Shown here piece by piece: positions 1 through 5,843 of a DNA stretch of 11,964 nt (position 1 is the stretch's first letter; each line of letters opens with the position of its first letter). The position numbers were made by a program, and so were the translations under genes. Under the pieces are notes generated by a model, which was not told where the DNA came from, searched no databases, and saw only the letters and a program-made list of their open reading frames with translations. Source of the DNA: Candidatus Omnitrophota bacterium (GTDB lineage Bacteria > NPL-UPA2 > BS750m-G34); assembly GCA_030640045.1 (NCBI GenBank), contig DAOWKF010000013.1, positions 1 to 11,964 on the forward strand. Direction: 5' to 3'.

Positions 1-846
1 GCTCATCCCGCCGTCTACACTTATCCGGACTTCTTTTATATCCGCGCCTTTTTTACCATCATCTACTCTGCCGGTTATCTCAACTCTGTCATTGGCAAGG
101 TCCCCGCGGGTTAAAAAAAGTTTATCATCCATATCCTCTGCATCCCTGCGGCAAATAGATAGATTTGCATCTTCCAATTCTTTCTCTCCTATCTGCTCTT
201 CTTCCTCTTCTTCTTCTTCTTCTATCTTCTTTGGTTGAGCAGGAGGCCGGTTCTTTTTAACTTCGGTTTCCTCGCCTTCCTTTACCATTACTGCCTCCGG
301 CATAACATTGCCTTGAGGATCTATGCCTTTGACATTAACCTTACCTTCAAACACGCTTACTTTGGTGCGAAGGTCAGGGCTTACTTCTGTCTTCCACCGG
401 GTACCCCTGATCCCTGTTACAGCCGTAGGAGTGCGCACCTCAAATTCTGAATCTATTTTTAATTCCCCGATATCAGCCAATACCCCGCCTATTCCCATAC
501 GCAGTGAAGTATCCTCTCCTTTGGTTATGCGGTCCCGGGTCATACGGTCAAGGACTACCTCTGTATCTTCATCAATCTCAATAATATTCTCCTCTTCCTC
601 ATCAAAGGCAAGGGTTACGCTGGAAAGAGCCTCGGTGCGGATCTTATCCCCTTCTAAAAGGATCATCCCCTCTTTAGCCTCTTCCCAGATTTTGGTATCT
701 TTTCTCATGGCTTCCACTAACCCTTCTACGGAAATAATGGTAACTTTTCGAGAAATATCTTCAGCAGATGCCCAAAATTCTAATGAAATCAAAAATAAAA
801 ATAATACGGTAATTAGTAATATGGCTCCTGTCTTTTTTATTATCAT
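1..846 (-). CDS. FecR-domain exported protein (3' end beyond window)
   Basis: This reading frame stays open for 282 codons from its ATG to the left edge, so the C-terminus is missing. Residues 1-28 look like a Sec signal peptide: Lys at positions 4-5, a long Leu/Ile/Val/Phe core, and a probable cut after ASA. Residues about 30-205 match the FecR/FecR-like fold; the diagnostic segment is TPTAVTGIRGTRW at 139-151, close to the family's TPxAxxGxRGT signature. A run of nine Glu at 209-217 links this to a second part. Its last visible residues (VRISVDGG near the edge) resemble a bacterial Ig-like/glucodextranase-B type beta domain, but that domain is cut off. A purine-rich stretch (AAGGAGTGGAG) lies upstream of the ATG, and the gap to the beta-barrel gene is 17 bases, so the two are probably one operon. 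FecR domains act in the periplasm, in iron sensing or as structural modules. No sigma factor or TonB receptor is visible here, so a classical signalling role is not supported. The family call is firm; the function is unknown. Confidence 0.85.
   Translation of the reverse strand, partial: MIIKKTGAILLITVLFLFLISLEFWASAEDISRKVTIISVEGLVEAMRKDTKIWEEAKEGMILLEGDKIRTEALSSVTLAFDEEEENIIEIDEDTEVVLDRMTRDRITKGEDTSLRMGIGGVLADIGELKIDSEFEVRTPTAVTGIRGTRWKTEVSPDLRTKVSVFEGKVNVKGIDPQGNVMPEAVMVKEGEETEVKKNRPPAQPKKIEEEEEEEEEQIGEKELEDANLSICRRDAEDMDDKLFLTRGDLANDRVEITGRVDDGKKGADIKEVRISVDGGMS
196..222 (-). repeat. GAA/GAG trinucleotide run encoding nine Glu
   Basis: Nine consecutive Glu codons (five GAA, GAG, two GAA, GAG) lie inside the FecR-domain gene, residues 209-217. 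It reads as a hydrophilic linker between the FecR domain and the following beta domain. Such a run can change length by slippage in units of one residue without shifting the frame. Confidence 0.8.
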
Positions 847-863
847 AATATCAACTCCACTCC

Positions 864-2834
864 TTAAAACCTTAGCTCTATTTTTGCTCCGTAAAGTTTC
901 TCCAAATAATCAAGCGAGTCTTTTTCATGGTTATAATTTATATTTTTTGCGATTAAAGTAATCATCTTATCATAACTCCCGCCAATGCGGTAGGCGAGAT
1001 TAAGCTCCTGAGATACCTTAACAGCGTCATTCAGATATTCGTACCTGTCCCTATCCATGATAGTATAGCGGTAGGTTGCATCAAAAATCTCAAAAAGTTT
1101 ATAGTTGAATCCTAAAGAACTATTCTGAGTAATATCCTTACGGTTTACAACCACATTTTTTCCCTGCTCGTAAGAATAGCGCAGGTAGGGCGCAAGCTCC
1201 ATTCCCAGAAAATTAAATATAACCTTAGCTCCAATGGATGTGGTATCTGTTATTTTATCGTTGCTATGGCTGATATAATCTTCTTCCTTGCGGTGCTTCT
1301 GCCCAAAAGTCATGCGGACGTTTTTGAAACGGTGCGAAATAAGCATATCTGTAATCTTATCCTTTTCATCAAGGGTGTTAGAGGTATCGTCACGGAAAAG
1401 CTCTTTATAAGAAAGATTGACGCGGAAATATTTCCAAGAAGAAAAAGGATTGAATGAAATAGTATTTTTTACCCTGTTGGTTATCTTGGTGTTATCTGAC
1501 CGGCGCTTGACATTGTCATGGTATCTCTTAAACTCGCTTATCAGTTTTAGCCTGGGATTGACCCTGTATTCCCCTTTAAGGAAATATTCCTTATTATCCA
1601 CCCTGGCAAAACCCGCTGAAGTCTTAAAACGGTCATCCACCCTCTCATAGCCTCCTGAAAGTCTTAAGCCTTTTAACTTATAACGTGACTTTATTTTAAA
1701 GGCTGTGCCTTCATCAGGAGGAAGATAATTATGCATGTCATGGTGGGTCTTACTTTTTGCATACTCGGTCTCTACTTTAAGGCCCGGAAGAAGTGTAAAC
1801 TTTGTATCAAAGCTACAAACGAGGTTATTGATATCCGCTATCCCGTTACTAAATTCAGAATATCGCAGAGAACGTTTGCTATCCTCGGTATGTGCATAGT
1901 TAACCCCGGCCTCGAAACGCGGCAGAATAAATGTCTTTTTATCCGGACGCATGGTCTTCTCAATACGGAAACCGCGAACATACCGGGCATAACGGGTAAA
2001 GTTTTCTTCCTCCCAGATTCTTCCAAAAAGTTGGATCATCTGAAAATCCCTGGTTCTTAAAACTGCCCGGATTCCTGTAAGACTCTGGCTGAGCGAATAA
2101 TCGGAAAAATCAGCATAAAAATCTCCTGCCCGGATTCCTAATATCTCCCCGATTACCTGGGCATATCCTTCCTCAATACTGAAATTCCTGCAATCTACAA
2201 GCGGGTCGTCTGTCGCCCGGGAATGGATATAACCTTCTGCTACTGTCTTCTGGTCAGGCTCTACGCGGAGACGAAGATTAAGATCTTCCACGTAATTAGT
2301 CCCCTTGGTAACAAAAGGGCCGGTTTCATTACCTTTGATCTCAATATTTTCAATATATGAAGAGAAGCTTCCGGACAGCTTTGCCCTTAATTTTCTCTCC
2401 TGAACCACAAATGCTATATACGGCCCCTCAATCCTTTCCTCCTGCAATCCTGTAATTCTCTCTTTTAATATAATAAATCCCTGGATATAAAACTTCCCTG
2501 CCTTATGCACCCTTATACGCCCTTCAATTATTTCTTCTGTTCCGGCAGGAATACTCATCTGGACAATAGAGGTCTCGCTTTTTAAGACAAGCTTTCTGCT
2601 TTCATCGAATAATTTGATAAGTAATACATAGTCCCCTGCTGTCCACATCTTACGGCTCGTGTTTTTAACCAAGGCCTTTACTGTCAATGTCTCCCCGGTA
2701 AATATGGGCTCCGGCCAGAGGTCCATACGTATAATCTCTCCCCATTCTGATTCATACTGGGGTTTCAAAACTTCCTGGCTATACGCAGGGATAGCTACTA
2801 AAATTATACTTAAAATTACTAACAATATTTTCAT
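864..2834 (-). CDS. Predicted outer-membrane beta-barrel protein with N-terminal Ig-like domain
   Basis: This 656-residue protein begins with a clear signal peptide (residues 1-19, MKILLVILSIILVAIPAYS). Residues about 25-145 form a beta-rich domain with the flavour of Ig-like or BsuPI-type modules (ETLTVKALVKNTS, then IPAGTEEIIEGRIRV). From about 150 onward there are many alternating-hydrophobicity strands separated by charged loops, rich in Tyr, Arg, Lys and Asp. The chain ends in ...AKIELRF, and a C-terminal Phe is the usual BAM-recognition feature of outer-membrane barrels. I recognise no specific family and no plug or TonB box. An in-frame TAA sits directly before the ATG, so the start is fixed, yet no Shine-Dalgarno sequence is visible upstream. 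The FecR-domain gene follows after 17 bases and is probably co-transcribed. The barrel assignment is an inference from strand pattern and C-terminus; the substrate or role is unknown. Confidence 0.75.
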   Translation of the reverse strand: MKILLVILSIILVAIPAYSQEVLKPQYESEWGEIIRMDLWPEPIFTGETLTVKALVKNTSRKMWTAGDYVLLIKLFDESRKLVLKSETSIVQMSIPAGTEEIIEGRIRVHKAGKFYIQGFIILKERITGLQEERIEGPYIAFVVQERKLRAKLSGSFSSYIENIEIKGNETGPFVTKGTNYVEDLNLRLRVEPDQKTVAEGYIHSRATDDPLVDCRNFSIEEGYAQVIGEILGIRAGDFYADFSDYSLSQSLTGIRAVLRTRDFQMIQLFGRIWEEENFTRYARYVRGFRIEKTMRPDKKTFILPRFEAGVNYAHTEDSKRSLRYSEFSNGIADINNLVCSFDTKFTLLPGLKVETEYAKSKTHHDMHNYLPPDEGTAFKIKSRYKLKGLRLSGGYERVDDRFKTSAGFARVDNKEYFLKGEYRVNPRLKLISEFKRYHDNVKRRSDNTKITNRVKNTISFNPFSSWKYFRVNLSYKELFRDDTSNTLDEKDKITDMLISHRFKNVRMTFGQKHRKEEDYISHSNDKITDTTSIGAKVIFNFLGMELAPYLRYSYEQGKNVVVNRKDITQNSSLGFNYKLFEIFDATYRYTIMDRDRYEYLNDAVKVSQELNLAYRIGGSYDKMITLIAKNINYNHEKDSLDYLEKLYGAKIELRF

Positions 2835-2844
2835 TTATTTTTAT

Positions 2845-2949
2845 AATAAAGAATTGGAAACCAAGGGGTTTATCGTAAAAATTTCTCGGGGTAAATATCG
2901 CATTACGGATGAATTATTTAGAAGCTGGCTTTGCAAAAAATACAAATAA
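2845..2949 (+). pseudogene. Possible 3' remnant of an AAA+ ATPase gene
   Basis: On the plus strand, 34 codons ending in TAA encode a peptide with core LETKGFIVKISRGKYRITD followed by ELFRSWL. This strongly resembles the C-terminal winged-helix end of predicted AAA+ ATPases of the archaeal-ATPase/COG1672 type, where a pattern like GKYRxxDxLFRxWL is common. No ATP-binding part is present. The frame opens to the left only through the antisense of the neighbouring barrel gene, and no plausible start or ribosome binding site precedes it. I therefore read it as a decayed gene end left in an intergenic space. It is the only sign of plus-strand coding in the window. The resemblance is by eye, and a chance similarity over 34 residues is possible. 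Confidence 0.45.
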
Positions 2950-2982
2950 TTTCTGACGTGATATATCGCCCAGGAAAAACTT

Positions 2983-3474
2983 TTATTCTCTTTTTTCTAA
3001 CTTTGCACCATCATAGGGGCAATAAACACCGCTGGTGAATACCCTATTACATTTAGGGCATACCAGACCTTTAACCTGGGTCGCAGTGATGGTCTCGGAT
3101 TCTATTTCCGGCGTTGGTGCGGTTGGCGCCACAGTCTTAGTAGTAGAACGGGGAGAGGATTGTCCTACAGCCTTTTGTCCTTTAAACTGTAATTCTGTCC
3201 CGCACTTAGGGCAGTATTGTTTATTAGAAGTAAAAGATCCTCCACACTGAGGGCAGAACTTCTGCGCAGCAGCATCTCCGATCAATCCACCTAAAATAGC
3301 CCCGGCTGCTCCACCAATAAGAGCTCCCTCAGCAGTCTTCCCTTTCTGGTGACCAATAATAGCCCCAATCCCAGCGCCGGTACCGCCGCCAAGAAGTGCA
3401 CCCTGCTGAGTAGGTGTAGTTGCGCAGCCGGCTGTTATCAAGCTAATACCAAGTAACACTAATAAAATACGCAT
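2983..3474 (-). CDS. Lipoprotein with glycine-zipper segment and two zinc ribbons
   Basis: The chosen start gives 163 residues. An ATG 18 bases further upstream is in frame, but the sequence between the two contains the ribosome binding site AAGGAG 8 bases before the downstream ATG. The downstream start also gives a proper signal peptide (MRILLVLLGISLITAGC, lipobox TAGC with Cys17). Residues 25-70 are a Gly/Ala-rich glycine-zipper segment (GALLGGGTGAGIGAIIG, then GALIGGAAGAILGGLIG), as in Gly-zipper Omp/YMGG lipoproteins. A zinc ribbon follows with C74-x2-C77 and C88-x2-C91. After a Ser/Thr/Pro-rich linker there is a second, degenerate ribbon with C139-x2-C142 and C152 but Asp where the fourth Cys would be (CPYDG). 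The gene has its own promoter and looks monocistronic. Zinc ribbons on an exported lipoprotein are unusual. The function is unknown; envelope structure or stress is a guess based only on the glycine zipper. Confidence 0.85.
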   Translation of the reverse strand: MRILLVLLGISLITAGCATTPTQQGALLGGGTGAGIGAIIGHQKGKTAEGALIGGAAGAILGGLIGDAAAQKFCPQCGGSFTSNKQYCPKCGTELQFKGQKAVGQSSPRSTTKTVAPTAPTPEIESETITATQVKGLVCPKCNRVFTSGVYCPYDGAKLEKRE

Positions 3475-3482
3475 AATAGGAT

Positions 3483-3488
3483 CTCCTT
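3483..3488 (-). promoter_or_regulatory. Ribosome binding site that fixes the lipoprotein start
   Basis: AAGGAG on the minus strand lies 8 bases before the ATG at 3474. It overlaps the codons that would follow the upstream ATG at 3492, so it argues for the shorter protein with the signal peptide at its true N-terminus. Confidence 0.8.
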
Positions 3489-3519
3489 TCATTTTGTTTC
3501 TTTTGCTTTTATATATTCT

Positions 3520-3548
3520 ATTATCTGCCGCGCTGTTGAAAATGTCAA
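3520..3548 (-). promoter_or_regulatory. Sigma70-type promoter for the lipoprotein gene
   Basis: A perfect -35 box TTGACA (3543-3548) is separated by 17 bases from a -10 box GATAAT (3520-3525), one base from consensus. Transcription would begin near 3513, giving a leader of about 40 bases before the ATG at 3474. The promoter starts 6 bases beyond the hydF stop codon, so the lipoprotein gene is probably expressed independently of the hydrogenase genes. It is the strongest promoter I see in the window. Confidence 0.75.
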
Positions 3549-3554
3549 TAAAAA

Positions 3555-4775
3555 TTATCTATACCATTGTAACGAGGCATTGTGTTGGAAAGGTGCCAGC
3601 ACTCTGTCAAGAATACCGTGGACATAAGCAATGACAAGTCCATAATTAGTTATAGGCACGTTCTGTTCCGCGCAATGGCAAATTCTGGTAAGCATTTCAC
3701 GCCTGTTAAAAACACAGGCTCCGCAATGGATGACCAGAGAATAAGGACTTAGGTCATCAGGAAAATCCCTACCTGCAACAATATCGAACTTAAGGCCGTC
3801 ACCGATTTTATCCCGAAGCCATCGAGGTATTTTATCCCTTCCTATATCATCTCCGATAGGATGGTGAGTACACGCTTCACAAATCAAAACCCGGTCGGTC
3901 TCTTTAAGCGCATTTATTCTCTTAGCCCCGGCAGTCAGTGTGGAAAGATCACCTTTATATCTGGCGAAAACAATAGAGAAAGACGTCATGGGAATATAAT
4001 CAGGTGTTTCTTCGGATACCTGGCGAAAAACCTGTGAATCCGTTATTAGAACCCGTGGTCTGATTTTCAAATTTTTTATAGCCTGCTTGATCCCTCTCTC
4101 ATTGATCACCAGGGCATTAGCTTGTTTGTCGAGAATATCACGAAGTACCTGGACCTGCGGCAGTATAATACGGCCTTTAGGCGCCTCTTTGTCAATAGGT
4201 ACGACCAGAATAACCGTATCACCGGCACTGACCATACCGTCGAGTATTCCACACTGCTTGTACCAATCATCCGGTACAATCTGAATAATTGCCTGTTTAA
4301 CTTCCGGCACACCAATGCGCTTTGTCGCAGACATGCAAACATATGGAATATTTTTCTTATCAAGTAACGTCCTCGCTGCTCCCGAGCCGTTGAGATCGAT
4401 TTTGTTTAATATCACAAGGGTAGGTATTCTGCGTTCTTTTGTTTTTGTTAAAAGCATTTCTTCATACTCTCCCCATATATTGGCCTCGGTAACAAGTAAG
4501 GCAAGTTCTGTCCGATCAAAGACTTTGACAGATTTTCTTTTTCTCAACTCTCCGAGCGTTCCGATATCATCAAGGCCTGCTGTATCCACAAACAGGACCG
4601 GACCGAGAGGAAGAAACTCCATAGGCTTTTCCACAGGATCTGTAGTAGTCCCGGGAATATCAGAAACAATAGCTGCATCCTGCCCAGTAATGGCATTCAA
4701 AACCGACGACTTACCTACATTGCGCCGGCCGAATATACCTATATGCAGGCGCAGGCCTTTTGGGGCTTTTTGCAT
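3555..4775 (-). CDS. hydF: [FeFe] hydrogenase H-cluster maturation GTPase HydF
   Basis: HydF is the cytoplasmic GTPase scaffold on which the 2Fe subcluster of the H-cluster is completed and from which it is passed to apo-HydA. The 406-residue length is normal for the family. The GTPase domain shows the P-loop GRRNVGKS at 16-23, the switch-I Thr cluster at 43-45, DTAG at 64-67, NKID at 124-127 and SAT at 149-151. A dimerisation region follows (about 175-270, including PIDKEAPKGRIILPQ). The C-terminal cluster-binding domain has C302-T-H304 and H350-C351-x2-C354 (HCGACVFNRRE), the CxH...HCxxC ligand pattern of HydF. All key residues are present, so it should be functional. The start overlaps the hydE 3' end by 37 bases and has its own ribosome binding site, so translation may be coupled. 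It would serve both HydA proteins encoded upstream. Confidence 0.97.
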   Translation of the reverse strand: MQKAPKGLRLHIGIFGRRNVGKSSVLNAITGQDAAIVSDIPGTTTDPVEKPMEFLPLGPVLFVDTAGLDDIGTLGELRKRKSVKVFDRTELALLVTEANIWGEYEEMLLTKTKERRIPTLVILNKIDLNGSGAARTLLDKKNIPYVCMSATKRIGVPEVKQAIIQIVPDDWYKQCGILDGMVSAGDTVILVVPIDKEAPKGRIILPQVQVLRDILDKQANALVINERGIKQAIKNLKIRPRVLITDSQVFRQVSEETPDYIPMTSFSIVFARYKGDLSTLTAGAKRINALKETDRVLICEACTHHPIGDDIGRDKIPRWLRDKIGDGLKFDIVAGRDFPDDLSPYSLVIHCGACVFNRREMLTRICHCAEQNVPITNYGLVIAYVHGILDRVLAPFQHNASLQWYR

Positions 4776-5749
4776 TTTAATGAATCTCCTTTTTCTAAGC
4801 TAATCTTTCTCTTAGCCTTAAGTATTACATCCCCTGTCCTTTTTAAATTTATCCTTACTTTCCCGTCATATATCTGATATTGTTTCCGATAACCTTCAGG
4901 AGTAAAATCAGGCATAATCACATTTGCCCCTGCTTTTAAACCCATGACCAGCCCATCTTCAGGACTTAAAGTGGCTAAGGCCGTGGTAACAGGCAGATGG
5001 GTATTTTCTGTTATTATTCTCGTAAGTGCTAAAATTTTTAATGTCAAATCCAAATTTCCAAAAGGAAAATTTTTTAGCGGTGTCTCAGATTGAGGAATAA
5101 AGGGCCCGATCCCTGCCATATCCGCATCTAATCGTTTTATAAGCAATATATCATCAGCCAGGTCTCCGAGAGTCTGTCCCGGTAAGCCGACAATATTCCC
5201 TGCACCCACTTGATAATCCAACTTTTTAAGATATTCTAAAATTTTTATTCTTCTTTTTAGAGTGTTCCCCGGATGAAGCCTGGCATAGAGTTTAGGGTTA
5301 GCTGCTTCATGCCTCAAGAGATATCTATCCGCTCCTGCATCCTTGAATGCCTTGTAATCATCAAACGGCCTCTCTCCCAAAGATAAAGTTATAGCTATCT
5401 CCGGATTTGCGTTTTTTATTTTATAAATAATATTCGAAAGCGCCTTCCTGTTATATCCGAAATCATCGCCTGATTGTAAAAGAACGGTTTTTATTCCTTG
5501 CTGCGCTATTTGATTTGCTAACGTTATAATTTGTCCGGGCAGCATTCTATACCGCAAGATATTTTTATTTTCCCGCCGTAATCCGCAATACAGGCAGCTG
5601 CGGCAGCAGTGATTGGAAAACTCTATTATCCCTCGAATATAAATCTTATCGCCGCAAAATTTCTTTCTAACACTGTCAGCCTTTTTAAAAATCTCCCTCG
5701 CATCTCCGTTCAATAATTCTATAATTTCTTTTCTAAAAATTGTATGCAT
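4739..5749 (-). CDS. hydE: [FeFe] hydrogenase maturation radical SAM enzyme HydE
   Basis: HydE is a radical S-adenosylmethionine enzyme that acts on the iron-containing product of HydG during assembly of the 2Fe subcluster and its dithiolate bridge. The 336 residues are near the usual 345-350. The radical-SAM cluster motif is C48-x3-C52-x2-C55 in SNHCCRSCLYCGLRR. Other family hallmarks are GERPFDDYKAFKDAGADRYLLRHEA (about 104-128, given here only as a landmark), VGAGNIVGLPGQT, GIGPFIPQSETPL, and GANVIMPDFTPEGYRKQY. The last ten or so residues (KCKKPQKACACI) are Cys-rich, but they are encoded where the frame runs into the start of hydF. They are not spaced like the optional second cluster of some HydE proteins. 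No good ribosome binding site precedes the ATG; the start was chosen because the N-terminal helix (IIELLNGDA) matches the family. It lies 94 bases after hydA-1 and overlaps hydF. Confidence 0.96.
   Translation of the reverse strand: MHTIFRKEIIELLNGDAREIFKKADSVRKKFCGDKIYIRGIIEFSNHCCRSCLYCGLRRENKNILRYRMLPGQIITLANQIAQQGIKTVLLQSGDDFGYNRKALSNIIYKIKNANPEIAITLSLGERPFDDYKAFKDAGADRYLLRHEAANPKLYARLHPGNTLKRRIKILEYLKKLDYQVGAGNIVGLPGQTLGDLADDILLIKRLDADMAGIGPFIPQSETPLKNFPFGNLDLTLKILALTRIITENTHLPVTTALATLSPEDGLVMGLKAGANVIMPDFTPEGYRKQYQIYDGKVRINLKRTGDVILKAKRKISLEKGDSLKCKKPQKACACI
4786..4791 (-). promoter_or_regulatory. Ribosome binding site of hydF inside hydE
   Basis: AAGGAG lies 10 bases before the hydF ATG at 4775, inside the last codons of hydE. 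It supports this start and the 37-base gene overlap. Confidence 0.65.
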
Positions 5750-5843
5750 AGTTATTCAGCCAAGTAAAAAAATATCAGTAGAAGATCTTTTGAGCCTTCA
5801 GGCAGGATTTTTCCAATTATACGATAAGCGATCTACGCCTGTT
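5750..5843 (-). other. Spacer between hydA-1 and hydE
   Basis: This 94-base gap holds no ORF or convincing terminator. A TATAAT (5816-5821, minus strand) is present, but the nearest -35-like hexamer, TTGAAA (5842-5847), is 20 bases away, which is too far for a standard promoter. hydE may be transcribed by read-through from hydA-1 or from a weak promoter here. Confidence 0.4.

Noticed and set aside
323..961. Plus-strand open frame of 212 codons
   Set aside because: It is the antisense of the FecR-domain gene and the end of the barrel gene. The peptide is a Ser/Ile/Thr-rich low-complexity product with no family features and no ribosome binding site.
3472..3492. Upstream ATG at 3492 as the lipoprotein start
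   Set aside because: It would place the ribosome binding site inside the coding region and put a charged extension (MKGDPI) before the signal peptide; the ATG at 3474 fits better.
4315..4803. Plus-strand open frame of 162 codons
   Set aside because: It mirrors hydF on the opposite strand, where all GTPase motifs are intact; it has no features of its own.
5780..5805. Short inverted repeats (GCCT/AGGC, AAGATCTT) in the hydA-1/hydE spacer
   Set aside because: Stems of only 3-4 bp with tiny loops, or simple palindromes, and no T-run directly after; not a terminator or a convincing operator.
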